A stretch of 64,000 nt of DNA from an uncultured Lysobacteraceae bacterium (lineage in GTDB: Bacteria; Pseudomonadota; Gammaproteobacteria; Xanthomonadales; Xanthomonadaceae), in assembly GCA_902825775.1 (NCBI GenBank), contig CADECF010000011.1, positions 98,142 through 162,141 on the forward strand. The letters run 5' to 3'. Shown in pieces: positions 18,007-27,757 of this stretch (the first letter of the stretch is position 1; each line of letters begins with the position of its first letter). Position numbers and translations under genes: made by a program. Below the pieces are notes generated by a model. It saw nothing but the letters and a program-made list of their open reading frames with translations, made no database searches and had not been told where the DNA came from.

Positions 18007-19145
18007 CGACGGTGGGCATACTCGGCGGCGGGCAACTGGCCCGCATGCTCGCGCTTTCCGGCGCGCCGCTCGGCCTGCGTTTTCTGGTGATGGACACCGC
18101 GCCCGACGCCTGCGCCGGCCAGTTCGTGCCGATGGTGGTCGGCGATTACCGCGACGAAACGGCGCTGGCCGAATTCGCGTCGCGCATCGACGTGGCCACC
18201 TTCGATTTCGAGAACGTGCCGGCCGAAAGCGCGCAATGGCTGAGCGAGCGCGTGCCGGTGTTCCCGAACCCGCGCGCGCTGGGCGTGGCGCAGGATCGTT
18301 TGGCCGAGAAGTCGCTGTTCCGCGAGCTCGGCATTCCGGTGCCGGATTTCGCCGACATCGCGACGCGCGCCGGGCTGGATGGTGCGGTGGCGAAAATCGG
18401 CGTCCCGTGCATCCTCAAGACGCGCCGGCTCGGTTACGACGGCAAAGGCCAGTTCCGCATCAAATCCGCGGCCGATGTCGATGCCGCGTGGCAATCGCTC
18501 GGCGCGCAGGCGCAGACGGTCGGGTTGATCCTCGAGGCCTTCGTGCCGTTCGAGCGCGAACTCAGCGTGGTCGCGGTGCGCGGCCGCGACGGCGAATTCC
18601 GCGCCTGGCCGCTGACCGAGAACTGGCATGTCGACGGCGTGCTGTCGGCGAGCCTGGCGCCGGCCAAGGTCGACGCGGCGCTGGCGCAAACCGCGCTCGG
18701 TTATGCGAACAAACTCGCCGATTCGCTGGATTACGTCGGCGTATTCGCGCTGGAACTGTTCTGCCGCGATGGACAATTATTGGCCAACGAATTGGCGCCG
18801 CGCGTGCATAACTCCGGGCACTGGACGATCGAAGGCGCCGAGACTTCGCAATTCGAAAACCATCTGCGCGCCGTGCTCGGTTTGCCGCTGGGCGATACGC
18901 GCATGATCGGCCATGCCTGCATGCTCAACTGGGTGGGCGAGATGCCCGACGCCGCGCCCGTTCTGCGCGAATCAGGCGGGCATTGGCACGATTACGGCAA
19001 GTCGCCGCGCGCAGGCAGGAAAGTGGGCCATGCCACGCTAAGGGCGGATTCGACGGATGGTTTGGCGAATGTCCTGCAACGCCTTGGCAAAGAACTCGCG
19101 CGCGAAGCGCAAATAGCCCCGGTCGTAGCGCAGCTGGAAGAGTAG
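18003..19145 (+). CDS. purK: 5-(carboxyamino)imidazole ribonucleotide synthase
   Basis: An ATP-grasp enzyme that makes N5-CAIR from AIR, ATP and bicarbonate, the step before PurE. The 380-aa protein starts with [16 protein letters not shown] and shows [16 protein letters not shown] in the ATP-grasp domain, FELELFC-like metal-binding acidic residues ([10 protein letters not shown]) and [15 protein letters not shown]. It is translationally coupled to purE through ATGA. Confidence 0.97.
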   Translation: MTTVGILGGGQLARMLALSGAPLGLRFLVMDTAPDACAGQFVPMVVGDYRDETALAEFASRIDVATFDFENVPAESAQWLSERVPVFPNPRALGVAQDRLAEKSLFRELGIPVPDFADIATRAGLDGAVAKIGVPCILKTRRLGYDGKGQFRIKSAADVDAAWQSLGAQAQTVGLILEAFVPFERELSVVAVRGRDGEFRAWPLTENWHVDGVLSASLAPAKVDAALAQTALGYANKLADSLDYVGVFALELFCRDGQLLANELAPRVHNSGHWTIEGAETSQFENHLRAVLGLPLGDTRMIGHACMLNWVGEMPDAAPVLRESGGHWHDYGKSPRAGRKVGHATLRADSTDGLANVLQRLGKELAREAQIAPVVAQLEE

Positions 19146-19158
19146 GCACGGTTGGACC

Positions 19159-19234
19159 GTAGCCCGGGTAAGCGAAGCGCACCCGGGGTTCGGCCGCGAC
19201 GTGCTCCCGGGTGCGCTTCGCTTACCCGGGCTAC
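19159..19234. repeat. Perfect inverted pair of 29-bp elements
   Basis: The arms at 19159-19187 and 19206-19234 are perfect inverted copies (GTAGCCCGGGTAAGCGAAGC and so on), giving a 29-bp stem with an 18-nt loop. The pair lies between the convergent purK and sodB genes and could end transcription in both directions, though there is no T run. Confidence 0.9.
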
Positions 19235-19240
19235 GTGTCC

Positions 19241-19819
19241 TCACTTCATGTTCGACGCGACGAAATCCCAATTGACCAGGTTCCAGAACGCTTCGACGTA
19301 CTTCGGCCGCGCATTGCGGTAATCGATGTAGTAGGCGTGTTCCCACACGTCGCAGGTCAGCAGCGGCGTGTCTTCGCCGGTCAGCGGGGTGGCGGCGTTG
19401 GGCGTGCTGGCCAGGGCCAGCGAACCGTCCGGGCGCTGCACCAGCCAGCCCCAGCCCGAGCCGAAGGTGCCGACCGTGGTCTTGGTGAATTCGTCCTTGA
19501 AACGGGCGAAATCGCCGAAGGCCCTATTGATGGCGTCGGCCACCTTGCCGGTGGGCTCGCCGCCGCCGAGCGGCTTCAGACAGTTCCAATAGAACGTGTG
19601 ATTCCAGATCTGCGCGGCGTTGTTGAACATGCTGCCCTGGGACTTGCGGACGATGTCCTCGAGCGCCATATCGGCGAACTCGGTGCCCTCGATCATCTTG
19701 TTGAGGTTGTCGACGTAGGCTTTGTGGTGCTTGCCGTAGTGGTAATCGAGGGTTTCGCCGGAAATATGCGGCTCCAGCGCGGTGCGGTCGTAGGGCAGGG
19801 GGGGCAGTTCTATGGCCAT
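19241..19819 (-). CDS. sodB: Superoxide dismutase, Fe type
   Basis: A cytoplasmic dismutase of 192 aa. The metal ligands visible are H27 (DYHYGKHH), H74 ([11 protein letters not shown]) and the Asp/His pair in [11 protein letters not shown]. Gln70 in AAQ is the position typical of iron enzymes, while Mn enzymes carry Gln elsewhere, so Fe is favoured. [11 protein letters not shown] is a family signature. It is a single-gene unit convergent with purK. Confidence 0.95.
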   Translation of the reverse strand: MAIELPPLPYDRTALEPHISGETLDYHYGKHHKAYVDNLNKMIEGTEFADMALEDIVRKSQGSMFNNAAQIWNHTFYWNCLKPLGGGEPTGKVADAINRAFGDFARFKDEFTKTTVGTFGSGWGWLVQRPDGSLALASTPNAATPLTGEDTPLLTCDVWEHAYYIDYRNARPKYVEAFWNLVNWDFVASNMK

Positions 19820-19968
19820 GGCTGGACTCTCGGTTGGGCTAGGCGGGGCCGCTCCTGGATGCGGGAAACGGCGGGCGTCGGGCTAAACAAAAGCGGCGCA
19901 AGGCCGCAAGGTTTAGAATTGCAGTTTAACCGACGGGCCGGGCGGCCCGTCATGCAGGAGAAAGCGCG

Positions 19969-20289
19969 ATGTCTGTTATGGAGCGGATCCAGGCCGAAGT
20001 CGAAGGCCATCCGATCGTATTGTTCATGAAGGGAACCCCGCAGTTCCCGATGTGCGGCTTCTCGAGCCGCACCGTGCAAGCGCTGAAGGCCGCGGGCGTC
20101 GGCGAGATGCACACGGTCAACGTGCTGGAAGAGCCCGAGATCCGAGCCAATTTGCCGCGTTATTCCAACTGGCCGACGTTCCCGCAGTTGTTCGTCAACG
20201 GCGAACTGATCGGCGGCTGCGACATCACGCTGGAGCTTTACGAATCCGGCGAGCTGGCGCGTATGGTCTCGGAAATGCAGCGCGCGTGA
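19969..20289 (+). CDS. grxD: Monothiol glutaredoxin Grx4 family
   Basis: A 106-aa CGFS-type glutaredoxin that binds a 2Fe-2S cluster in a dimer with glutathione and serves in iron-sulfur trafficking. Visible features are VLFMKGTPQFPMCGFSSRTV, with the CGFS active site, and WPTFPQLFVNGELIGGCDI. Its stop overlaps the GTG start of the next gene (GTGA). Confidence 0.97.
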   Translation: MSVMERIQAEVEGHPIVLFMKGTPQFPMCGFSSRTVQALKAAGVGEMHTVNVLEEPEIRANLPRYSNWPTFPQLFVNGELIGGCDITLELYESGELARMVSEMQRA

Positions 20290-21029
20290 GCGCGATCGCC
20301 GCCACCGCTCCGGCCGCAGCGCTGGCCGATCGGGTCGTGCTGGTGGCGGGCGCCTATGGCGGCCTCGGCGCAGCGGCGTCCAAAGCCTGCGCGCGCGCAG
20401 GCGCCACGGTGGTGCTGCTCGGGCGCAAGATCCCGCGCTTGAATCGGATCTACGACGCCGTCGCCAAAGAAGGGCCGGAGCCGCTGCTGTATCCGCTGGA
20501 TATGGAAGGCGCTTCGCCCGACGACTACGCCGAGCTCGCCTCGCGGATCGAATCCGAACTCGGCCGCCTCGATGGCCTGCTGCATTGCGCCGCCGAATTC
20601 CGCGGCCTGACCCCGTTCGAACATACCGATCCGGCCGCCGTCGCTCGCGCATTGCACGTCAACGTCACTGCGCCGTGCTGGCTCACCCAGGCCTGCCTGC
20701 CGCTGTTGATGCGCGCCGAAGATGCGGCGGTGGTGTTCGCGCTGGACGACATCGCGCGCATGAGCCAGGCGTACTGGGGCGGTTACGGGCTGGCGCAGCA
20801 TGCGCGCGCCGGTCTGGTATCGATGCTGCATGCGGAACTGGCCAATTCCCCGGTGCGCGTGTCGGGGCTGCAACCCGGCCCGATGCGCACCGCGTTGCGC
20901 GCCACCGCTTACGCCGAAGACGGCGATCTCGATGCGCGCGATCCGGCCGAGTACGCCGATGCGTGCGTCGCCCTGCTGTCCGCCGCCGGCGCCGGGCATC
21001 GCGGCCAGGTATGGAAAGTGCGCGCGTGA
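20286..21029 (+). CDS. SDR-fold protein (YciK-like) lacking the catalytic Ser and Lys
   Basis: A 247-aa protein of the short-chain dehydrogenase fold, closest in layout to YciK. The GTG start overlaps the grxD stop. The dinucleotide-binding loop is AGAYGGLG and the strand-4 motif is LHCAAEF in place of NNAG. The catalytic triad is not intact: where YciK-type proteins have Ser there is LDD (153-155), and YxxxK reads Y167-GLA-Q171. Oxidoreductase activity is therefore uncertain; a binding or regulatory role is possible. It overlaps the marC-family gene. Confidence 0.82.
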   Translation: MSAIAATAPAAALADRVVLVAGAYGGLGAAASKACARAGATVVLLGRKIPRLNRIYDAVAKEGPEPLLYPLDMEGASPDDYAELASRIESELGRLDGLLHCAAEFRGLTPFEHTDPAAVARALHVNVTAPCWLTQACLPLLMRAEDAAVVFALDDIARMSQAYWGGYGLAQHARAGLVSMLHAELANSPVRVSGLQPGPMRTALRATAYAEDGDLDARDPAEYADACVALLSAAGAGHRGQVWKVRA

Positions 21030-21622
21030 CCATCGCATCGGCCGCGCTGCTGCTGTTCCTGATCCTGGATCCGCTGGGCAATATCCCCGTGTTCCTGAGC
21101 CTACTGCGCGGCATGCCGCCGCGCCGGCAGCGCATCGTGCTGGCGCGCGAGCTGCTGATCGCGCTGGGCGTGCTGATGCTGTTCCTGTGGTGCGGCCAGT
21201 ACGCGCTGGAAGCGATGCATCTGCGTCAGGAATCGGTGTCGATCGCCGGCGGCATCGTGCTGTTCCTGATCGGCATCCGCATGATCTTCCCGCCGCCGGA
21301 AGGATTGATGGGCGAGATTCCCGAAGGTGAACCTTTCATTGTGCCGATGGCGATCCCGCTGGTCGCCGGCCCGTCGGGCATGGCCGCGGTGATGCTGATG
21401 GGCAGCCAGGAGCCCGACCGCATGGGCGCCTGGAGCCTGGCCCTGATTCTGGCCTGGGGCGCGACCGCCGCGATCCTGTTTTCGGCCACGTTGCTCTACA
21501 AACTGCTGGGCCGGCGCGCCCTGATCGCCCTGGAACGATTGATGGGCATGCTGCTGGTAGCGATTTCAGTGCAGATGCTGCTCGACGGCCTCGCGCTGTA
21601 TCTGCGAAGCGGATCGGCTTAA
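21026..21622 (+). CDS. MarC/YhgN family integral membrane protein
   Basis: A 198-aa multi-pass membrane protein (six hydrophobic segments), UPF0056 family. LLFLILDPLGNIPVFLSLLR at the N-terminus and PLVAGPSGMAAVMLM in the middle are the two inverted family repeats. The substrate is not established, and the old link to antibiotic resistance was withdrawn. The GTG start at 21026 overlaps the previous stop in the same GTGA manner as the junction upstream; ATG at 21011 is the alternative. Confidence 0.88.
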   Translation: MTIASAALLLFLILDPLGNIPVFLSLLRGMPPRRQRIVLARELLIALGVLMLFLWCGQYALEAMHLRQESVSIAGGIVLFLIGIRMIFPPPEGLMGEIPEGEPFIVPMAIPLVAGPSGMAAVMLMGSQEPDRMGAWSLALILAWGATAAILFSATLLYKLLGRRALIALERLMGMLLVAISVQMLLDGLALYLRSGSA

Positions 21623-21743
21623 TCCGATTTCCGTCCACGAACCAACAAGCACTTAGCGGCTCTTGTTGAGCCTGTATCGCATGCGCGATTCATGCGTGCA
21701 TTTCAGTGATTTTCCAGCGTCATTTGCCTGTCATCTGCACCGG

Positions 21744-21767
21744 CTAACGTGTTAATCTGTTGTTAAC
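21744..21767 (+). promoter_or_regulatory. TTAAC-rich candidate control site upstream of the Oar-like receptor
   Basis: The 255-bp spacer before the receptor gene contains CTAACGTGTTAATC followed by TGTTAAC: three spaced TTAA/CTAA words, two forming the inverted pair GTTAA-N7-TTAAC (21751-21767). It is AT-richer than the surroundings. It could be an operator or promoter region; nothing identifies the regulator. No gene is seen in the spacer. Confidence 0.22.
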
Positions 21768-21877
21768 CCGTGCTAGGCGTCACGCCACGCGGGTCAGGGG
21801 CTGAATCCAGGTCCGTAACGCCGCTCATGCGCCGCGCGCGCCACCGCTTATCTCAAACGCACCGAGGTCAAGGAAAT

Positions 21878-24800
21878 ATGACTCACACCAACCGTGTCCG
21901 GCTGTCCAAGCTGTCGCTAGGTCTGATCGTCGCGCTCGCCGCGGCTCCCGTATTCGCGCAGAGCACGTCCGCCGGCCTGGGCGGCCGTGTCGTCGGTGCC
22001 GACGGCCAGCCGGTCGCGGGCGCGGAAGTCACGATCACGCACACCGAGTCGGGCACCGTCAGCCGCGCCACCACCGACGCCAGCGGCAACTACAGCGCGC
22101 GCGGCCTGCGCGTCGGCGGCCCCTACACGATCACGGTCAATAAGGCCGGCGCCGGCAGCGCCGCCGAGAACAACGTCTTCCTCGGCCTGGACAAGGTGTC
22201 CCAGGTCAACACCCAGCTCAAGAACGACGTCGCCACGCTCGAATCGGTGACCGTGGTCGGCACCGCCAGCGCCAGCATCTTCAGCCCCAACAAGATGGGC
22301 ACCGGCTCCAACGTGACTCGCGACCAGATCGAAGCGTTCCCGTCGATCGAACGCAACCTGCAGGATTACGCCCGCCTGGATCCGCGCGTGGCGCAGACCG
22401 ACAAGGCGCGCAACGAAATCTCCGTCGGCGGCCAGAATCCGCGCTACAACGCGATCCGCGTCGACGGCATCAGCACCAACGACGCGTTCGGCCTGGAGTC
22501 CAACGGCCTGCCGACGCCCAAGCAGCCGTTCTCGATGGACACCATCGACGAAATCGCGGTCGACGTCGCCAATTACGACGTCACCATCTCCGGCGGCGTC
22601 GGCGGCGTGATCAACGCGGTGACCAAGTCCGGCACCAACGAGTTCCACGGTTCGATCTACGGCCTGTACCGCGACAACGACATGGTCCGCAAGAACGAAA
22701 ACGGCAGCAAGTTCACCGGTTTCGAAGACGAGAAGACCTACGGCGTCACCTTCGGCGGCCCGTTGATCAAGGACAAGCTGTTCTTCTTCTTCAACTACGA
22801 GAAGTTCGATCAGAGCGCGCCCGGCCCGACCTTCGGTCCGATCGGTTCCGGCGCTTCCAACATCGTCAATATCTCGCCGGAAGACATCGCCCGCATCCGC
22901 TCCGTCGCGCAGGGTTACGGCTTCGACGCCGGCAGCTACGGCACCGGCGGCGCCGATACCACGTCGGAAGAGTACGGCTTGAAGATCGACTGGAACATCA
23001 CCGACAGCCAGCGCTTCAGCTTCCGCTACGGCACCTCGGACCAGAGCGTGGCCGTATTCCCGGGCTTCGCGGCCACCCAGATCGCGCTGAACACTTACGC
23101 ATACCAGCGCGATTACGAGTTCGACAGCTATACCGCGCAGTTGTTCAGCGACTGGAGCGACAACTTCTCGACCGAAGCCAAGGTCTCGTTCCGCGACTAC
23201 ACCGCCGTGCGCACGCCGGTCGTCGACCGGCCGTCCATCGCAGTGCGCGTGGGCAATGCCACGGTCAACTTCGGCACCGAAGAGAACACCCACGTCAACG
23301 TGCTGGAAACCGAAACCTGGAATGCGTTCTTCGCCGGCAATCTGTTCCTCGGCGACCACACCGTCAAATTCGGCTTCGATTACGAAGACAACGACATCTA
23401 CAACCTGTTCGGCCGCCGCACCAACGGTGTGTACGTGTTCAACAGCATCGACGCTTTCGAAGACGGCACGCCGGCTTCCTACCGTCTGTTCTATCCGACC
23501 GGCGGCAACCTGGACAACATGGCCGCGATCTGGGGCATGCAGAACCTGGGCGTATTCGTGCAGGACAGCTGGGCGGTCAACGACAACCTGACCCTGACCT
23601 TCGGCCTGCGCTACGACACGCCGATGCTGGACGACAAGCCGGCGTTCAATTCCGTCGCCAGCGCCGCATTCGGCTATAACAACAGCGCCACGATCGACGG
23701 CAACGGCCTGTTCCAGCCGCGCTTCGGCTTCAACTACACCTTCGATACCGACCGCATGACGCAGGCGCGCGGCGGCTTCGGCCTGTTCCAGGGCGCGGCG
23801 GCCAACGTCTGGTTGTCCAACCCGTTCACCAACACCGGCCTGGGCTATACCGACTACAACCTGTCCAGCGGGTTCACTGGTCCTTGCGCCACGGCGGACG
23901 GCCGTTGCTTCAATCCCGATCCTTCGCAGCAGATCGGTTTGATCCCGGCCGACGCGCGCACGGGCACGCAATCGATCGATTTCGTCGATCCGGAATTGGG
24001 CCAGCCGGCGGTGTGGAAGGCCAACTTCGCGATCGACCACGAACTGCCGTGGGCCGGCATCGTCGGCTCGGCTGAAATCGTGCTCACCGAAGTCAAGGAA
24101 GCGATTTTCTATCAGCATCTGAACCTCGGCGCGCCTACTGCCGTGGGTCAGGATGGCCGCGCGATCTACTGGGATGCGTCCGGCCGCAATCCGGCCAGCT
24201 GGAACCAGTTCGGCAGCCAACCGTCCGGCGTGTTCGTGCGCAGCCGCAATAACGCCAACGGTGCGTTCTCCGACGCCATCATCGCCCGTCCGACCGACAA
24301 GGGCCGTTCGCAGCAGTTCACGCTGTCGGCGCAGAAGCCGTTCAACGACGGCGACTGGTTCTGGCAGGTGGCGTACACATTCACCGATGCGACCGAAGTC
24401 AACCCGTTGACCAGCTCCACCTCGGGCTCGCAGTGGGGCAACATCAATACGTTCAACCCGAACGAAGAAGTGGCGGCCACGTCCAATTACGAGATCAAGC
24501 ATCGCTTCAGCGGCGCGCTCAGCTGGCGCCATGCGTTCTTCGGCGACAACAACACCACCGTCTCGCTGTTCTTCGAAAGCCGCAGCGGCCGTCCGTACAG
24601 CTTCGTGTACGACAACGACGCCAACGGCGACGGCCGCTTCGGCAACGATCTGCTGTACGTACCGACCGGTCCGGGCGATGTCCTGTTCGGCAGCGCCGCG
24701 GAAGAAGCGGCCTTCTGGCAATTCGTCGACGGCAACGACGATCTTCGCAAGTCCAAGGGCAGCGTGGTGCCCAGGAACGGCGCGCACGCACCGTGGGTGA

Positions 24801-25087
24801 ACCAGTTCGACCTGCGCATCTCGCAGGAAGTGCCGGGCTTCTGGGAAGGGCACAAGGCCGAGCTGTGGGTGGATCTGCTCAACGTCGGCAACCTGCTCAA
24901 CAAGGAATGGGGCCAGGTCGAGGAAGTCGCGTTCCCGCTGAGCCGCGGCGTGGTCGAGTACGGCGGCATCGACGCCGCCACCGGCAAGTACGTCTATCGC
25001 TACAACGGCGCCGACAAGCTGAGCATCTACGACGACCGCGGCATTTCGCGCTGGGCTTTGCAGGTCGGTTTCCGCTACAAGTTCTGA
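21878..25087 (+). CDS. TonB-dependent receptor, Oar-like with CarboxypepD_reg domain
   Basis: An outer-membrane beta-barrel receptor of 1069 aa. The ATG at 21878 follows AAGGAA and starts a signal peptide (LSLGLIVALAAAPVFAQ); the frame is open upstream but without a sensible leader. Residues about 30-110 form a carboxypeptidase-regulatory-like domain (GRVVGADGQPVAGAEVTITH). The plug follows (ERNLQDYARLDPRV, VDGISTNDAF, SGGVGGVINAVTKSGTNEFH), then the barrel, ending WALQVGFRYKF with the terminal aromatic residue. Proteins of this type are related to Myxococcus Oar. The ligand is unknown. A GC hairpin follows. Confidence 0.92.
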   Translation: MTHTNRVRLSKLSLGLIVALAAAPVFAQSTSAGLGGRVVGADGQPVAGAEVTITHTESGTVSRATTDASGNYSARGLRVGGPYTITVNKAGAGSAAENNVFLGLDKVSQVNTQLKNDVATLESVTVVGTASASIFSPNKMGTGSNVTRDQIEAFPSIERNLQDYARLDPRVAQTDKARNEISVGGQNPRYNAIRVDGISTNDAFGLESNGLPTPKQPFSMDTIDEIAVDVANYDVTISGGVGGVINAVTKSGTNEFHGSIYGLYRDNDMVRKNENGSKFTGFEDEKTYGVTFGGPLIKDKLFFFFNYEKFDQSAPGPTFGPIGSGASNIVNISPEDIARIRSVAQGYGFDAGSYGTGGADTTSEEYGLKIDWNITDSQRFSFRYGTSDQSVAVFPGFAATQIALNTYAYQRDYEFDSYTAQLFSDWSDNFSTEAKVSFRDYTAVRTPVVDRPSIAVRVGNATVNFGTEENTHVNVLETETWNAFFAGNLFLGDHTVKFGFDYEDNDIYNLFGRRTNGVYVFNSIDAFEDGTPASYRLFYPTGGNLDNMAAIWGMQNLGVFVQDSWAVNDNLTLTFGLRYDTPMLDDKPAFNSVASAAFGYNNSATIDGNGLFQPRFGFNYTFDTDRMTQARGGFGLFQGAAANVWLSNPFTNTGLGYTDYNLSSGFTGPCATADGRCFNPDPSQQIGLIPADARTGTQSIDFVDPELGQPAVWKANFAIDHELPWAGIVGSAEIVLTEVKEAIFYQHLNLGAPTAVGQDGRAIYWDASGRNPASWNQFGSQPSGVFVRSRNNANGAFSDAIIARPTDKGRSQQFTLSAQKPFNDGDWFWQVAYTFTDATEVNPLTSSTSGSQWGNINTFNPNEEVAATSNYEIKHRFSGALSWRHAFFGDNNTTVSLFFESRSGRPYSFVYDNDANGDGRFGNDLLYVPTGPGDVLFGSAAEEAAFWQFVDGNDDLRKSKGSVVPRNGAHAPWVNQFDLRISQEVPGFWEGHKAELWVDLLNVGNLLNKEWGQVEEVAFPLSRGVVEYGGIDAATGKYVYRYNGADKLSIYDDRGISRWALQVGFRYKF

Positions 25088-25113
25088 TCGGAAAGCGCTT
25101 TCGCACCAAGCGC

Positions 25114-25139
25114 AAACGGCCGGGGAAACCCGGCCGTTT
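25114..25139 (+). terminator. Rho-independent-like terminator after the Oar-like gene
   Basis: An 11-bp perfect stem AAACGGCCGGG / CCCGGCCGTTT closed by a GAAA tetraloop and followed by CCGTTTGT. It is well placed 26 bp after the stop codon. Confidence 0.8.
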
Positions 25140-25189
25140 CCGTTTGTGGGCCGCTCTGCGTTACAGTCGTCTTCATGGAGAACAGCGAC

Positions 25190-26569
25190 ATGAAAGAACC
25201 CATCGTCACCCTGCCTACCGTCGACGCTCGTATCTATCCGCGCGGCGGCTTGGACGTGCTGTCCCGCGACGAGGTCGCGCGCCTGCGCGACGCTTCCAGC
25301 GGCGGCATGCACGATCTGCTGCGCCGCTGCGCGTTGGCGGTGCTGACCAGCGGCAGCCCTTCCGACGATCCGCGCGCGGCGCGCGAGTTGTATCCGGATT
25401 TCGACATCCAGGTACTGCAGCAGGACCGCGGCGTGCGCATCGACTTGCTCAATGCGCCGGCGATGGCGTTCGTCGACGGCGAGATCATCCGCGGCGTCGC
25501 CGAACTGCTGTTCGCGGTGGTGCGCGATCTGGCTTACACCGCCATCGAGTTGGGCGAGCGCAGCAATTACGACCTGGCGACATCGCCGGGCATCACCAAC
25601 GCGGTATTCGGCCTGCTGCGCAACGCGCGCATCCTGCATCCGGCCGACCCGAATCTCGTGGTGTGCTGGGGCGGGCATTCGATCGGCCGCGACGAATACG
25701 TGTACACGAAGCAAGCCGGTTACGAGCTGGGCCTGCGCGGCCTGGACATCTGCACCGGTTGCGGCCCGGGCGCGATGAAGGGGCCGATGAAGGGCGCCAC
25801 CATCGCCCACGCCAAGCAGCGCAGGCGTACCACGCGCTACATCGGCATCACCGAGCCGGGCATCATCGCCGCCGAATCGCCGAACCCGATCGTCAACCAT
25901 CTGGTGATCATGCCGGACATCGAGAAGCGGCTCGAAGCCTTCGTCCGCATCGCGCACGGCATCATCGTGTTCCCCGGCGGCGTCGGCACCGCCGAAGAGA
26001 TCCTGTACCTGCTCGGCATCCTGCTGCGCGAGGAAAACCGCGAGCTGCCGTTCCCGTTGATCCTCACCGGACCGGCCATCGCCGCGCCGTACTTCGAGCA
26101 GATCGACCAGTTCATCCGCTTGACGCTGGGCGAGGCGGCCGCTTCGCGCTACGAGATCGTGATCGGCGATGGCGCCGCCGTTGCCCGCAAGATGGCGCAG
26201 GGCATCAAGCGCGTGCGCGAATACCGCATCGCGCAGAAGGATTCGTTCTTCTTCAACTGGGCGCTGGAAGTGCCGTTGGAATTCCAGCAGCCTTTCGTGC
26301 CCACGCACGAAGCGATGGCGGCGCTGGACCTGCATCACGGCCGCAAGCCGCACGAACTGGCCGCCGATCTGCGCCGCGCTTTTTCGGGCATCGTCGCCGG
26401 CAACGTGAAGGAAGACGGCATGCGGCGCATCGAAGCCCACGGACCCTTCGATATCCACGGCGACCACGACATGATGCGTGCCCTGGACGCGCTGCTGCGC
26501 GCCTTCGTCGAGCAGCGGCGGATGAAGATCGCGGGCGAATACCGGCCGTGCTATCGCGTCCTGGCCTGA
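25190..26569 (+). CDS. ppnN: Pyrimidine/purine nucleotide 5'-monophosphate nucleosidase
   Basis: A LOG-family enzyme that hydrolyses nucleoside monophosphates to base and ribose 5-phosphate; the E. coli enzyme is controlled by (p)ppGpp. The Rossmann-like core shows GGHSIGRDEYVYTKQAGYEL, CTGCGPGAMKGPMKGA and the LOG motif FPGGVGTAEEILYLLGI. The C-terminal segment ADLRRAFSGIVAGNVKEDGM matches the E. coli protein closely. The start at 25190 uses the upstream GGAGAA; an ATG at 25175 is the other option (464 aa). Confidence 0.95.
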   Translation: MKEPIVTLPTVDARIYPRGGLDVLSRDEVARLRDASSGGMHDLLRRCALAVLTSGSPSDDPRAARELYPDFDIQVLQQDRGVRIDLLNAPAMAFVDGEIIRGVAELLFAVVRDLAYTAIELGERSNYDLATSPGITNAVFGLLRNARILHPADPNLVVCWGGHSIGRDEYVYTKQAGYELGLRGLDICTGCGPGAMKGPMKGATIAHAKQRRRTTRYIGITEPGIIAAESPNPIVNHLVIMPDIEKRLEAFVRIAHGIIVFPGGVGTAEEILYLLGILLREENRELPFPLILTGPAIAAPYFEQIDQFIRLTLGEAAASRYEIVIGDGAAVARKMAQGIKRVREYRIAQKDSFFFNWALEVPLEFQQPFVPTHEAMAALDLHHGRKPHELAADLRRAFSGIVAGNVKEDGMRRIEAHGPFDIHGDHDMMRALDALLRAFVEQRRMKIAGEYRPCYRVLA

Positions 26570-26756
26570 TCTCCGCCGGCCCTGGAACCGCTGCGCCATC
26601 GCCGGCGCTGCGCCCGTCCGGCAGGGGCTGTGACGAGTCGCACGAATCCAGATCGCGCCCGTCTCCTTTTCGTGACCGCCCGTCCGTCAGGGCTTGCATC
26701 GACTGGCGCCAGGCTGCAGCCTGACGCCGTCTCCCCGGGGAAGGGTGGCTCCACCT

Positions 26757-27275
26757 ATGTATTCGATCCGCGCCAAAGGTTTCACCTTGGTCGAGCTCAT
26801 GACCGTGATCGGGATCGTCGCGATCATGGCGGCTATCGCGTTTCCTAATTTCACGAGCACGATGCGCTCCAACCGCGTGGCCACGTCCAGCAACGAGTTG
26901 CTGGCCACCCTGGCGCTGGCGCGCAGCGAGGCTGTCCGTTCGGGCGGCGGCGGGGTCTGCGCCAGCGACAACGGCACCGGTTGCTCGGGCGACGACTGGA
27001 ATGCCGGCTGGATCGTCTGGACCGACGGCAACGGCAACCGTGTCAAAGACGGCGACGAGCCGGTGATCCGCTATGTCGAAGGCAATCCCAAGCTCCTGGT
27101 GACCAGCAGCACGGGAACGATGACGTTCGATGTCCGCGGCCGGATCAGGGAAGGCGAGCAGACCATAGACATTACGCCGGACGACGCCAAGCCGGATGAC
27201 GAAGACATCTTCAAACGTTGCGTCTACATCAGCCCCACGGGCCAGACGCGCGTCGCCAAGGAATCCTGCCCGTGA
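26757..27275 (+). CDS. fimU: Type IV minor pilin FimU/GspH-FimT family
   Basis: A minor pseudopilin that helps prime type IV pilus assembly. The class III leader ends at G before FTLVELMTVIGIVAIMAAIA, with the cleavage Gly and the Glu at +5. The GspH-like domain follows. The start at 26757 gives a short leader MYSIRAKG. It is the first of six co-oriented genes, and its stop overlaps the pilV start. The symbol rests on position in the operon. Confidence 0.88.
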   Translation: MYSIRAKGFTLVELMTVIGIVAIMAAIAFPNFTSTMRSNRVATSSNELLATLALARSEAVRSGGGGVCASDNGTGCSGDDWNAGWIVWTDGNGNRVKDGDEPVIRYVEGNPKLLVTSSTGTMTFDVRGRIREGEQTIDITPDDAKPDDEDIFKRCVYISPTGQTRVAKESCP

Positions 27276-27757
27276 GAACGACATCGCGCCGCCTCATTCC
27301 GAATTTGGGCCGCCGTACGGCGGGCTTCAGCTTGCTGGAAGTGCTGATCGCCCTGTTGGTGCTCGCCTTTGGCCTGCTGGGCTTCGCCCTTCTGCAGACC
27401 ATGAACCTGCGCTTCACGCAGAGCGCCAACTACCGCACCCAAGCCACCAATCTGGCCTATGAGCTGCTCGACCAGATACGCGCCAACCGCTTGGTTGCGA
27501 ACGACTACACCAAGATCACCACGGCCAGCTTCGCCGGCATGAAGGCGGCGCACTGCCCGCAACTGCTGGGCGAGGTGAAGATCGACGACAACATGGCGCG
27601 CTGGCGCTGCGAAGTGATCAGGAATCTCGGCGAAGGCGCGACGGCGGTCGTGCTGGTCGCGGCGGACAACGAGGTGACCGTGACGATCGAATGGAACGAC
27701 CAGCGTTGGGTGGCTGCCGACACTACCACCGATTTCACAGTGAGCACGCGGCTATGA
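27272..27757 (+). CDS. pilV: Type IV pilus modification protein PilV
   Basis: A minor pilin of 161 aa with a type III leader and N-terminal helix GFSLLEVLIALLVLAFGLLG. The GTG start at 27272 overlaps the fimU stop. The C-terminal globular part has two Cys that may form a disulfide (AHCPQ and WRCEV). It belongs to the priming complex with FimU, PilW, PilX and PilY1. Confidence 0.88.
   Translation: MRTTSRRLIPNLGRRTAGFSLLEVLIALLVLAFGLLGFALLQTMNLRFTQSANYRTQATNLAYELLDQIRANRLVANDYTKITTASFAGMKAAHCPQLLGEVKIDDNMARWRCEVIRNLGEGATAVVLVAADNEVTVTIEWNDQRWVAADTTTDFTVSTRL

Noticed and set aside
21917-26599. 1560-codon open frame on the minus strand across the Oar-like gene and ppnN
   Set aside because: It is antisense to two well-identified genes, has a composition rich in Arg/Val/Ala/Gly typical of shadow frames in GC-rich DNA, and no recognisable domain.
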